A stretch of DNA of 64,000 nucleotides from Phoebastria nigripes (taxonomy: Eukaryota > Chordata > Aves > Procellariiformes > Diomedeidae), in the NCBI GenBank assembly GCA_035582835.1, contig JAYKAV010000678.1:62001-126000 (forward strand), given 5' to 3'. Positions 33,858-45,000 of this stretch are shown piece after piece. Made by a program: the position numbers and the translations under genes. Numbering within the stretch: position 1 is the first letter of the stretch; the number at the start of each line of letters is the position of its first letter. The notes under the pieces are model-generated. The model had not been told where the DNA came from and made no database searches. It saw only the letters and a list, made by a program, of their open reading frames with translations.

Positions 33858-36259
33858 CAAAATGTTTACAGTTGGTCACTAGTTTTTCACTTCTTGGCTC
33901 AGGTCCCTGTAGTCCATAGCTAAGTTTAGATGAACTTCTTCAGAAGTAGTATCCTTCATACTCTGGCTACATCGGGTCAAATTGCAAACTCTTGCTCTAA
34001 AATACCAGGAAATTACAGTTTGCCAGGGAAAGCATGAGACCCCTTTTTATAATAAATGCACAGATATTCTTTCTTAGTTAAGATTCTTGAAAACAGTTGA
34101 AGTTCTCCCGAAATGTCAGAATCTGACAGATTAACTAGATAAAACTCAAATAAAAACTTTAAAAAGAGGGAAAAAAAGAAAAAGAAAAGGGAAAAGAGAA
34201 ATCTCTAATAGGAAGTAGGAGCCTACCTTTTGTGTAAATCATGCTATAAGCCATGCTACCTATTGTAGAGTAATACTCAGCATAGGAACTTAATATAAAT
34301 GTTCAGTATGCATACGGATGCTACAGCCATATTTCTGAATAAAATTAATAACCTGATTAGGACTTCATAATGGTATTGGTCTAAAATGTTGATGGTTATT
34401 TTTATGCTGAATTGGATTCTTTTCCCCTTTACTAGTTGTGGATTACAGAAAATAGTTTTTATATTCAGGACTGGGCATAATTTCTCTGTTGGAGATTCTT
34501 TCTACTGGTAAGCTGTTTTTTCATTCACATTTCAATTATACTATTCTCTAGAAGTGTTCTTTCTCACCTTGTCACCCATCAAAATATGGAGGATTTCAGT
34601 TTGATATGTTGCTATGGCCCCTTATAGGTTACTGGTACCTTATGTCCCACCTCTGCTCTGTTGGTTGGGCACATCCTCTGGACTGCATCTCCAGGTTTGC
34701 AAAATGGGCAGAAGATTCAAGTGAACCATAAATTCCTTCAATGAGAAGGAAGATCAAGACAGCAGAGACACACCACACTCTGGAGACATCACAATTTAGA
34801 TGACTTATACTTTCATTCCTCTCAAGCTGCAGTTCCTACTCAGACTTTATCTCAAACTTGCAACATCTCAGTGCTCCAATCTGGAAAATCAAAATAAAAG
34901 TGAGGAAGAATATTTTTCTAACTAACTTTGTCCACGCTAATTAATCTCAGACCAATGAGTACTACTAATTCTTTATGGTGGTTATAAGTGGTTTTGAAGG
35001 AAAACTACAGTGAGAAAGTACTTGCTGTATAGGATAGATATTCCTATTGATGAGGCTGAAATTGTGAGAGACACTGCTCTCTTCACTAACAAGTATTAGT
35101 AGTCTAAAAAGCAAGGAAAAGTTTAGGCTTTGCTCCTACTTTCTGAAACCTTACATACAATCTCCAAAATTTAAGATAATTACACACTTTGAGAAGTCAT
35201 AAGACAGTCCTGTGACACAGCTTGAGTGTGTACGCTGTCTTTTGAGGTGTTCATTGAACTACAAGTAAAGGTATGTTGTCATTTCCTGCAATATCTATGA
35301 TGTGTGCTGATGTCACGGTCACCGCAGCAATATAAAGAAACAAAAGTCACTGTGCAGGTGGATGGTATAGTATTTTAACAAGGGCCCTATCTTTTTAGGA
35401 TTATCTCAGAATATACCATATAGTAGGCAAATTTGAAAGCAAGAACTGAATGCAAATTTAAACCACTATTGTATATGTGACTGAAAGTGTCAATGATTCT
35501 GAAAGATGCAAAATTTCTGAAAAGCTTGGAGCTTGTTCAGTCTGAAGTCTAATGATAATGTATATTCAAATGTCACCAGTTAGCTATTTTGCTGCTTATC
35601 TTTTGAGCAGAAATGTCTTATTCCACAATGTTTATGCTGTAATCCCATACTGTCAACCCAAGAATCAGAACTCCCAACAGCCAACTTGCCTCCAGCTATT
35701 TTACCTCCTCAGCAGCTTTCAAGAGGCTGTAATATACTGTCAATACAAAAGCCACTGGCTTATTGACAGGTGGAAGGAAAAAAAAAAGGGAGGTTTAAAA
35801 AAGCTGAATTAAATATCAAGCAAGATAACAAAGGCATGACTCCACAAGGCATTATTAGTTTGCATACAAAATTACTTAAAATCTTTAAAAATAAAGTAAC
35901 TGGAAGCTATTAATGATTGTGTTACACTTAATAGGTTCTTTGTTTGAAATGACAGATCAGAGCTTAGATAAAATTTTTTAGTGTGTGATATAGGTTATTA
36001 TCACTGTAATCTACTGGTTTAGTGAATATTGGAATATCTCCTTCAAGTGCATAGCCCCAGTTAAAAAAATCTCACTTTTCCAAAGCAGTAAGGAAAACTT
36101 AAAGGTTTTAAATTTAGTTGAATGGCTGTCTACCCACTATAAGCCTTTTCTTTCACAAAGCTGTAACTGTTTATAGCCTTTGCTTCACTCCTGTGAAACT
36201 GCATAGTAAAGATTAGCCTTGTAATGGGCACGACATATCTTTATTCTAGCAGGTGACCA

Positions 36260-36720
36260 TGCCATGAGCTAAGGTTACAGCACTTTATTTTTAATCTGCA
36301 TCAAGCTAGCTTGGACGCTCCCTCCTTCATGTGAGGAGACATGCATGTGAACTTGCCAGGGCTTTAACCGCTAGGGGGCTGTGCGAACACAATTTTTTGG
36401 CAACTTCTTGGCCCTTCACTGGTTCAAAAGAGCAAACGCGTTTTTATGTACGATAAAATGTGACTCTGAAATAATTAACCAGGTTTTTCTTATCTCTCCC
36501 CTTTGACAGAAAACGCATCAAATCATGGCTTAATTAGTCCTGTGAATTTTTTAGAATGGCCATAAATTACTCAAAATCTTTGTTGGTCATGGCACATGTA
36601 TAAAAAAATGCAAAATCCTAAAAAATGCAAAATAATTTTGAATCATTGCCTGAGCCTGAAACATGCGCTCTACAGCTCAAGGATCGAAACTAATCCTGAT
36701 GAAGTGTGGACACTGCAAAT
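36260..36720. promoter_or_regulatory. Candidate conserved regulatory block with CTCF motif
   Basis: About 1.1 kb upstream of the CpG island. It contains a strong CTCF core, CpG-containing motifs (aaacgcgttt near 36,435) in otherwise CpG-poor DNA, and homeodomain-like ttaatta/aattaacc sites. The mix of retained CpGs and transcription-factor-like strings suggests selection, but conservation cannot be tested here. Confidence 0.35.
36368..36381 (+). promoter_or_regulatory. CTCF core motif CCGCTAGGGGGCTG
   Basis: Matches the CTCF core consensus CCGCNNGGNGGCAG at all but one of the fixed positions, in forward orientation and facing the CpG-island promoter about 1 kb away. Such promoter-proximal sites often anchor chromatin loops. 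Binding is inferred from the motif only. Confidence 0.7.
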
Positions 36721-37369
36721 CCTGTCCATAAGCTGATATGTATTACACCTAACAAAGATATCTGACGAATACCCAGAAAACAGAACGAAATTTCCACAGA
36801 AACACAAATAACGTTGTGATACAGCCAATCAGTTTTTGTGAAAACCTGGTTTTGATACTAATATAGATCATTTACCCTTCCCTCCTCCGACAGGCATAGG
36901 AAATGCACAAATAACAAAGACGGCAAGGTCTGGTAAAAAGCCTGGAAACTTGGTAATTCACAGGGACATGCCATTCATTACATTACAAGTTTGCTGCGGT
37001 TTTAGTCCATAGCAGATGCAGGAAAAATCAGAAATGCCAAGCAGCTACCTATTTCATATACTTGACCCCTCTCCTCTCACTTCTTCTAAGTGCCTGCTGG
37101 GTCATCAAAGTGTCCAGTCACACCAAAAGGGAGCAGGAGGCAAAATGTCCTAGTATTTGTATTTCACGTCACCTGAAAAGTTCTCCTAATGCTCACTTTT
37201 TAAAGACCCAGTCCTAATCTCCTAATCTTATACAGAGCCTGAGGAAGGGAGCCAATTTTGACAGCACTAGTGACCCTCAGCGCCTTCACAGGCAGGACAC
37301 GAGGGATGGCCAGTTAGGCTCGGCTAGCAGTACCTGTAGATAAAGCATGATAGCCTTCTGTCACCTTCC
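36721..37369. other. Promoter-upstream DNA
   Basis: Transition from AT-rich intergenic DNA to the CpG island. GC content rises toward 37,300. No discrete feature is recognised. Confidence 0.4.
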
Positions 37370-38460
37370 CTTTGTCAAGCAACCCATGCGACACATAAGG
37401 TATCTGCCACCTCCTCAACGCCGTGAGCGGGGGACATGTGGGAAAACGCTTTAAGTCGCCTACAAGCGGGGCTGAGGAAAGATTTCGCAGGGGAAGGCGC
37501 CAAGGGGGACTGACGGTCCGCAGCCCTTCTCCCGCCGAGGCGCTGGCCGGGCAGAAAGGTCGCCGGCGCGAAGCGACAGCTCACGGCAACGCCTACCCGC
37601 CGTGCCCGGCCGCCAGGCAGAGCCCCGAGGCGGGCGGTACGTGTGCGGCCGCGGGAGGGCGCGGAACGGCCCTCCCCGCCCCTCCGCGCGCGTTTCCTCA
37701 GGGCGCGCGCGGCGGCCGTTGTGTGCCTGCGCGCGGAGGGCCGCAGCGCCTGCGTTTCCCCGGCGTGGCTGGGGCAGGGTTTCGCTCGGTTTGGCTCCGT
37801 GTCACACACAGATGTGACTCTTGTCTGTTCCCTGCAAACGTACAACCGTGACGGCTCACCTCCTCCCGCCTCCCTTCCCCCCCCGGCAAAAAAAAAAAAC
37901 CCACCCTTTTACAAAAATTTCTTCAGATCCCGCACCGAGCAGCAGCCGCCGCAGCAGAGCCCCGGGAGCTGATGGAGCAATGGGTGGGAAGCGGGAAACC
38001 GGCGCCACAAGCGAAAACTTTTCATTTGCCTAACTTTTCCATTCCCTTCTAACGCTCTCCCCTCTCCCCCTCCAGCTCCTTACCCCCTTCTCTGGGCTAC
38101 GCTTCATTTTCCGCCGTGTCTCTCCCCTCTCTCAGCCCCCCCTCCACCTCTCTCCTTGCCGCCTTCTTTTTCGCTCGCTCCAGCGGCGCCTGGAGCTGAT
38201 AAGGAAGAGGAGAAGCAGCGGGAGAGACTGCAGCCGCTGCAAGGAGGAACGGGGCAGAGGAGCGGGAAGGGGAAAGGGGGAAGAGGGAGGCAGAGAGGGG
38301 CGGCCAGTCCCGCGCGGCGCCGCCGGCCGCCCTCACCACAAAGTTGGCGGCGGCCGCTGGGCGTTTTTGACAGCTGGGCGCGGGCGGCCTTTGCCGCAGC
38401 CCCCGTCTGGCACAGAAAGTTTGGGGGGGGAGGGACGAGGCAGAGGGGGTTGCTTTTTCG

Positions 38461-38484
38461 CCCCCCCCCCCCCCCCCCCCCCCC
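38461..38484. repeat. 24-base poly(C) run
   Basis: Twenty-four consecutive C bases, reading as poly(G) on the minus strand and able to form G-quadruplex/i-motif structures. The exact length is likely to be unreliable in the assembly. Confidence 0.9.
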
Positions 38485-38821
38485 GACTACTCTTTCCTCT
38501 TCCCTCTGCCTCTGCCGCACTTGCCCGAAAGCGTGGGGTTACGAGGAAGCGACGCTGCCCTCTCAGACCCGCTCGCAGCCTCCCCCTGCCGCCTCCCCTT
38601 CCCCAGCCAAACAACCCAACAACAACAAACCAACCTGTGGAGGCTCTGACCCGAACCTGGGTCCCTCCTCCCATCACTTCCAGCTCTCCCCTGAAAGCTC
38701 TTTCTCTTTCTTTCTCTCTGCTGCTCTGGCTGAACTTTGGGGGCTGAAGTTTTGAAGAGTCAGAGAGAGAGAGGGCGGGGGGAGAGAGAGACTCTCGCTA
38801 CTGCTGCTGCTGCTTTTTTTC

Positions 38822-38838
38822 GGGGCGGGGGGGAAGGG
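38822..38838 (+). promoter_or_regulatory. GC box overlapping a G-quadruplex motif
   Basis: G4-C-G7-AA-G3 provides four G-runs with short loops and contains GGGGCGGGG, an Sp1/KLF-type site. Confidence 0.65.
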
Positions 38839-38893
38839 AGTATTTTTGTTTTTTAAATCTCCATTTTTTAGTTCAAATCACCTGAAGGTGTGA

Positions 38894-38914
38894 GGGTGAG
38901 AGGGAAGGGCGGGG
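38894..38914 (+). promoter_or_regulatory. G-quadruplex motif in putative 5' UTR
   Basis: Four G-runs (38,894-38,896; 38,902-38,904; 38,907-38,909; 38,911-38,914) with loops of 5, 2 and 1 base, about 90 bases before the first ATG on the sense strand. If transcribed it could form an RNA G4 that affects translation. An N at 38,915 adjoins it. Confidence 0.65.
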
Positions 38915-40097
38915 NGAGGCGCTGAGCGCCCAGAGGCAAAAGGAAGGGTGCAGGCACTGCCGCTGAGAGGAGATCGAGAGACAGGGGGTGCACTTGACAA
39001 CCAGCATGCAGAGATGGTAAGAAGTTTCCAGCAGCCTTTCGTTTTCATTCTAGCCTTTACTTTGGTTTGATTTGATTAATAAATTGTGCAGTAACACAAG
39101 CAGCCCTGCTCGCTATCCGGTGTGTTTCAGCCTTCAAATAAAAAAGCAGCCGGGCAAGGCGAAGGAGGAGGATAATAAATAAATAAATCAGCCCTGTGCT
39201 GCGTGGATTGGGGGAAAAAATGACTAAGAGGCTGTGCTAAACTTTAAGTGAGTTTGGGGGGTTGAAATGGGATGGCCACATGCTTTTTACCGCCTCCTTC
39301 CCTCCACCAAAGATGAGGGGCTAGTGTAAAAGAAGTGCGTGCATACGGAGAGAGGGAGGGTGAAGGTGGAGTAGGGTTGAATCGGACGTACGGTGGTCTG
39401 ATCTTTTTCGGACACCACCTTCTGCTCGGAAATGAGTAAGGTTTGCACGCAATGCAAAGGTAAACTTTGAGAGCGGGGGAAGGAGCTGTGTGTTTGCGTG
39501 TGAAACAACGCCTGAGGCAGGGAGACAGAAGCGTAAATCCACCTTCCCTCCGTAACTCTCTTCTTTTTGTTGTGCATGTGCTTGCAGTTTGCACCTCTCC
39601 AATCAGCGATTGTTAGCAGAACTTGGAGAGTTATGCTGATGCCCTAACTGTAAAAGGGAGGGGGGAGCCGCAAAAAAACAACTTTGAGCAAGTTTTTGGT
39701 GCTTATTTCATGTGCTGTGCAAATGCACGTCTCCCTTTACAGCAGGGTTTTGCAAAGCAGGGTTTGGGCTTTCACGACCTCTTAATTTAAAAATTAAAAA
39801 TCGAAATGACTGAGGACCTCGTTTGACTGAAGTCTGTTTGTCTAGATTGTGATGTGAGGATAGGTTAAACAGCTGCGAAGAACAAGCACGTTTAAAGAGC
39901 CATGACTACACCTAACATGCGTAATGATAACTGTTCGTATTAACAAGTGGACTGACCTCAGTTAGTGATGAACAGTGATCAGCCCATATTCAATGAAGTA
40001 GTGTATTTTCAATCGCTGTTTGACTACTGCCTTGCTTTCAGTCAGGTTTTGTCACCTCACTTCAGGGATGTTATATATCTGTCTTGTTTGCCTTGAA

Positions 40098-40190
40098 TAT
40101 ACATATGTGCACACACACACACGTGTGTGTATATATCTGTCTTTATATGTCTATGTATGTACATACATACATGTATGTATGTATATATGG
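40098..40190. repeat. Compound (CA/TG)n(TA)n(TATG)n repeat with perfect palindromes
   Basis: An alternating (CA)n(GT)n(AT)n stretch at about 40,098-40,136 contains a CACACA-ACGT-GTGTGT palindrome. It is followed by a perfect 24-bp palindrome at 40,160-40,183 made of three TACA units meeting three TGTA units. It is able to form cruciforms. Confidence 0.9.
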
Positions 40191-40353
40191 CACTCAAACT
40201 ATAGATACAGTGTATGTCTGTGTGAATGAAGGGAGAGCTTGAGATGGAGGGTTTGTATTTTTCCCTTCTTCCCCTAACATGACATGTCTTGTTTCAGTGA
40301 TCAAAGCCACAATTGGAGTGTAGGAGATGCAACTGTCAAATGTAGGCAACAAT

Positions 40354-40386
40354 AAAAAAAAAAAAAAATTAAGGAAAAAAAAAAAG
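40354..40386. repeat. Poly-A / TTAAGG / poly-A block, copy 1
   Basis: A-run, then TTAAGG, then A11 and G. The same arrangement returns at 40,543-40,580. Confidence 0.8.
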
Positions 40387-40542
40387 AAAATATGCAGACT
40401 CCAGCTATAGTCAGGTCATTCTCAAAGGTAGCCATTTTCTAGGATGTATGTAATTATAAAGCATGTAAGAGGTTACATGAAACTTATAAACTTCAGAAAA
40501 AAAAAAGGCAGATGAAAAATAAAAAAACTGTAAAATGAAAGC

Positions 40543-40580
40543 AAAAAAAAAAAAAAAAAAAATTAAGGAAAAAAAAAAAG
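40543..40580. repeat. Poly-A / TTAAGG / poly-A block, copy 2
   Basis: A longer first A-run, the same TTAAGG core and an A11 second run. It is about 195 bases from copy 1, pointing to local duplication or convergent slippage. Confidence 0.8.
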
Positions 40581-41799
40581 GGAGGGGGAAAAAGCAGCAT
40601 GTGCCCAGGACTGTGGTTACAGTAACGCTGACAGAAATTAAAGTGGTTTTGAAAGCAGCATGCGATTTATGATGGTTCCCATTTACCCTAGAGTCAAGCT
40701 GTTGTAAAATTGATGCACAAAAGACATCATGTAATAATCCAGTGTACCCAGGATTAAAGTGGCAACGAGTGTCTTTTTGTGTGTGTGTCTGGCCGACAGT
40801 TAAAATGGTTTGAAGCTATTTTTAAGTAAGAAATCAAAGCACGATATTACATATTTCTTTTCTTAACCTGTATGTTAGCCGTGCATAGCAGTCGTTGAAA
40901 TATTTTTTAGTGGAAGTGGGCTTTTATTTCTCATTATCTTCCATTTCCCCTCTGTATTATAACCCATCTCCATAGATGAATTTTAAAATAGGGTAGCGTT
41001 TTTGCCATAGTTTCAGAGTACAAATGTCCACAGTTTAATTACTGAGTTCATTTCAGACAGTAATATTTAATAAGCCCGATCAGCAGATCTGCACAAGAAT
41101 ACCAAGTTCCTGTAAAAGTATGTGGAACTTCCCTTGCCCTTAAAAATTGCAGGAATTTTTAATCTGAAATTTAGTGGGGCATATGAGCTGTCTGATATAC
41201 TGTAGTTTCATTTTAAGCTGTCCAGCATTAATGAACCATCTAGCTCTATGTATGTTCTGCTTTAAATTCCTAAAGCACATGACTTTTAAAATTTACTCAC
41301 TAAGTATTTCAAATGATCTGTCTTTACCTGATCCAGATGCAGGAAAATCTAAATTTAAATTATAAACTCATTTGTTATGAGCAAATTTTGAAACTCCTTT
41401 TAAGACTTGGGATTGTGAAAGTGTTCCTTAAGCACACATCTTACACACATAACAGAAAAACCCTGCCTTGTTACATTATTTTGTAAAAATACAGCACTGT
41501 GACATTTTAGGGCAAAAAACTGAGCAGATCTACGTCTTCAATCACATTGCATTTTTGTTATTGAGGTATTTGTGAAAGACGGGTATGTGATTACATAAAA
41601 CAAAGTAAAGGAACAGACAAAAGCAGAGATGACTATTGCTATATTAAAATGTAAGTGTTACAGTTTGAATTTTCTAGTGAGTTTTTGAGTTCAGTGCTTT
41701 ACATAACATTTTGTCCTAATCTTGCTTGCTGTCAGAGATGTTTCATGGTTGTGCAATTGCTGCAGTCAAGAATGCCAATTTGCATTCCAGGAGTGTCAT

Positions 41800-42060
41800 T
41801 TGATTACTTTTATCTGCACAGCTCGAAGACCAGCCCAGACCTCTCATTTCATCTTGCCATGTCACGAGTCAGTGCTGTGTCGTCTTTTCAAAAATCTGCC
41901 TGATTTAGACAAGAAAGAAAAGTACTTTCATGTTGCAGCCGCAGTCCCCTGCTAACTTGTCAGCAGCAGGATATGATTCACTTGGGCCCAGAAGAATGGT
42001 ACAGAGACGAGGGTTAGGCGGTTCAATAAGCCCATGGACAGGTAGTGTGTGACGTCCCAA
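41800..42060. promoter_or_regulatory. Candidate conserved non-coding block in intron
   Basis: CpGs cluster here (near 41,823, 41,866, 41,880, 41,941, 42,008, 42,018 and 42,052) while surrounding intron is CpG-depleted, and a TGACGT half-CRE lies at about 42,050. It might be an enhancer or an unrecognised exon (AG acceptor-like end at 41,819-41,820). The signal is weak. Confidence 0.3.
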
Positions 42061-45000
42061 GAGAGCTTAAGTTAATGAAGAACAGGTCTGCTTAGTTCTT
42101 CACACTCTGACCTGGTGCTGTCCCCACAGTTTTCTCATTTGATCTTTCCCAGCAAATTGATCTTTTCTAGTACTTTTTTGCCTTCCAAGTTAGTCCTTTT
42201 GGGACTGAAATTAGCAGAGCAACTTAAGTTGGATAATACAGCTGTTCAGAAAAGAAGAAATTGGACACTAGCTCATAAAGGGGGGAGGGGAAAGCAAGCT
42301 ATTCTTTCTGTTGTTACTGAGTTTTCCTTTTTTTTTTTTTTTTTATTTTAGAGAACTTCACTATTGCCGTATTACTTGGGATGTTCGCTTTCTTTCTTAT
42401 TTATAGTCTGAATGGATGGTCCATTGCACACTGCATTAGATGTGTATCATTTAAATAAAACAAACATGCTTGCAGCATAGACTGCAGGTTTGCTTTGGTA
42501 TTTGTCAGTTGAACTTGCTTGTTAGAAATGATTTGCTAGTCTGTAATGAGGCTTTTACAGTTGTCGTAAGACATTTTAAATATCAATTGCACATGCCAAC
42601 TACATTATTTATAGCCTGCTAAATAACTGTAATTCCATAGTATCGAATACTCAAATGCAGTGGAGATTAAACAATAAAAGCCATTACAAATGGTATGTGT
42701 AAATATTATGGTAGGTAAAAATACAGTCAGCAAATTACCACTGGCATTACTGGTTTTCTGGAAAACCAGTGTATACAAACAAATTGGTTTTGAACTAAGA
42801 CACTGTACTTAAAATCTGGGTTCTAAAATGGGGCTATGGTGTTATCTATCATTCTTTTTTACATTAGTTCACACTTAGTAATTGGAAAGTGGAATGGAGG
42901 TGTGTTTGAGTGTGTGTGTGTATTTCAATACATACATGGCTAGGTTGTCAAACAATGTAAGATTTCAAACTAGAATTTGGTAAATAAAGTGTAAGTTGGA
43001 AATGATTAAGAGGGTCTTTAGTATGCTGCACAATAATAAGCAGTATTTAAGTTTCTGTATTTCATAGCAGATGTTCTCACATATCATCCATGTCCTTTCA
43101 AGTTGTAGAATTGAAAACATTGCTGAATGAAAACAAGAACGCTTATTATGTAAGGGAAATACTGCTCTCACTCTCTCTCAGTATTGCTTTTGAAAATGAG
43201 AAGGAACTGTAAAGGATCATTGGTCAGTTAAGCTCCTCTGTAGAGCTAGAGGGAGCTTCATGATTTTATTAGATATGCCATAGGTAAGAAAAAGGGGAAA
43301 AATATTCTGGATAAGGCAGGGCTGATTACTAACTTTTTTCCAGAGCCAAAGATCTAGAACTTAGATCTTGAGGTGGCTTTATTCTATGTTACATATACAT
43401 GTATGTCAGTGGGATTTGCGGCCAACTACAGATCTTGTCAATTTCAAGCAAAACAGAAATGACCAAGAGCAAAGTAATTACATTAAAACAAGTCCAAGTA
43501 AAACATTGGGTTTTATACAAAAACAAAATTTATGTATTTTTCACCTCAAAGATGGGAGTTTCTGGCAGTGTCCTTTTCCTTTTGCACGTTGGACACTGTC
43601 ACCAGAATTTGAAGTCTTTTCTTTGCTGAATATTGTTTCATGAAAGAGTCCTGACTTTCAGTCTGCAGGTTTGCACGGGGCTTTTGATTTAATGATTTAA
43701 TTTGATTTAATGTCCACTATTAGTATGTGTTAGGAAAAAATTGTGCATGTCTGGAAATACAAAAAGTTCCCCATAAAATACAAAACAAATAGAGTGTATC
43801 TGTCATTTTGGAATTGTGTGTCACTTCCTAATCTAGCCAGGAATTTGTACTTTATTTAGAGGAATAGCATTTAACATGGCTTAATAAAAAGCATCTGTTT
43901 AAACCTTGTATTCTGTGTCAGTTTCATCCCACCTAAATTCTGACATATTTGTTCTAAAAACGCATTGATCATAATTGCTGGTTAATAGTTACATGGCAGC
44001 TTTTACAAGCATTGCTTCGGACAAACTTATTTACCATTTAAGTAAATGATATAATCCAGTGAGATAAACTAGCAGATTTGTCTCCTTTATGTCTTGCACA
44101 GTAGCTCTCATTATGTGCCATGCTAGTAAAAGCCTTTATTTGTTGATTATTAGGAACTTAGTACACTCAGGAGTTCTGCTGTAATTTAATGTGGTTGTTC
44201 AGAGAGGTTCTCTCGTTTTAGAATCTTTCCATAGTACTCTCACCACATGTTATAAATATGTATATTTTATACTCCAGATACATATGCAAATAATTTTTTC
44301 TTATTCCAGGTAAATCAAGGTTTTTGAGAGAGAATTCTTTTCATCTGCAGCACCTATTTCAGTACCTCTCTCTTGAAATCCTTTATGTAAAAAACTACAA
44401 AATTCAGATAACTTAATCAGATTTGCTTCTGATTTGTTACTTTAGAGAGTTCTTTCTTTTTAATTTTTTTTTCATGGAGTTAAAATGTTCTATTATGTAC
44501 TTAAATCAGATTTGTGTAGAAAATTGTAAGAAGCTAGAGAAGTTCTAAAAACATGCTGGGCATTGCAATTGTTTTTTAATTATGAAAAACAGGATGTCCA
44601 TAATGCTGATTCGTAAGTCACAAGCCAAAAGAAATCAAAATGCCATAAGCTAACCACTGAAAAGTTTTTAAGTCACCATGGTCTGGTGCGCTGTCTGGAA
44701 GTTTAGCTATGTTTTTGCAGCATATTACAATTGGTTACATCTACAGTTCTGCAGCATATAAAACTTAAGAAGCTAGGCCTGTTAGAATTCTTCAGCTACG
44801 GGAAAAGTTTTAGACGGTATGCAAAGCATATTATGAACTGTTATCAGCTGTAAATGAAGCTGAGTGTATGTACAACACCCATCATGCTGTCAGCTGGAAT
44901 CACACTGAATTAGTGTTGCAACTTTATCATATTTGTCAAATATGTATTATTTTGAAAGTTGCGATTTGTGCTTTTACTCAATGCTTTTTAATGTGTTGAA

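Larger units (their letters stand above)
29921..36259. other. AT-rich intergenic DNA upstream of the CpG-island gene
   Basis: Holds two MIR-like relics (32,886-32,935 and 33,800-33,857), a short (TA)n at 31,412-31,426 and a purine-rich stretch at 34,160-34,200. No gene was found. Confidence 0.5.
37370..39010 (+). promoter_or_regulatory. CpG-island promoter of an unidentified gene
   Basis: The only large CpG island in the window: dense CpG from about 37,370 to 39,010 with a weaker dip near 37,830-38,050. It contains GC boxes (GGGCGGGG at 38,773-38,780 and GGGGCGGGG at 38,822-38,830), an NRF1-like ctgcgcgcg near 37,728, GAGA-type purine runs (38,757-38,793) and no clear TATA box. This is typical of a broad, TATA-less vertebrate promoter. 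Transcription to the right is supported by the splice donor at 39,016. A bidirectional promoter is possible, but I see no leftward exon. Confidence 0.85.
38700..39016 (+). other. Putative first exon (mostly 5' UTR) ending at a splice donor
   Basis: The 3' edge is set by ATG|GTAAGA, with the GT at 39,017-39,018, close to the vertebrate donor consensus. The 5' edge is uncertain because no start site can be fixed in a TATA-less island; 38,700 is nominal. Two ATGs occur at the end of the exon. The ATG at 39,006-39,008 has a favourable A at -3 and would give Met-Gln-Arg before the junction, which would fall two bases into the fourth codon. The ATG at 39,014-39,016 abuts the junction. Either could start the protein, or both may lie in a 5' UTR. 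The upstream part is purine- and G-rich with two G4 motifs. The gene is not recognised. Confidence 0.55.
39017..41799 (+). other. Start of putative first intron
   Basis: Begins with GTAAGA. A ccaatcagcgattg string with a CCAAT box lies at about 39,599-39,612. Simple repeats follow (40,098-40,190 and poly-A blocks near 40,354 and 40,543). Open frames at 39,244-39,602 lie antisense in GC-moderate DNA and are not supported as genes. Confidence 0.5.

Noticed and set aside
37375..37845. 156-codon minus-strand frame at the left of the CpG island
   Set aside because: Arg/Ala/Pro-rich translation typical of GC-rich noise; overlapping open frames exist on both strands and no splice context is seen.
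38156..38755. 199-codon plus-strand open frame in the CpG island
   Set aside because: Very GC-rich, low-complexity translation with a poly-Pro run from the poly-C tract; open because stop codons are rare at this composition, and the frame does not lead to the donor-linked ATG.
40340..40590. Poly-A tracts as tails of a processed pseudogene
   Set aside because: No coding-like or repeat-derived sequence precedes either A-run and no target duplication was seen.
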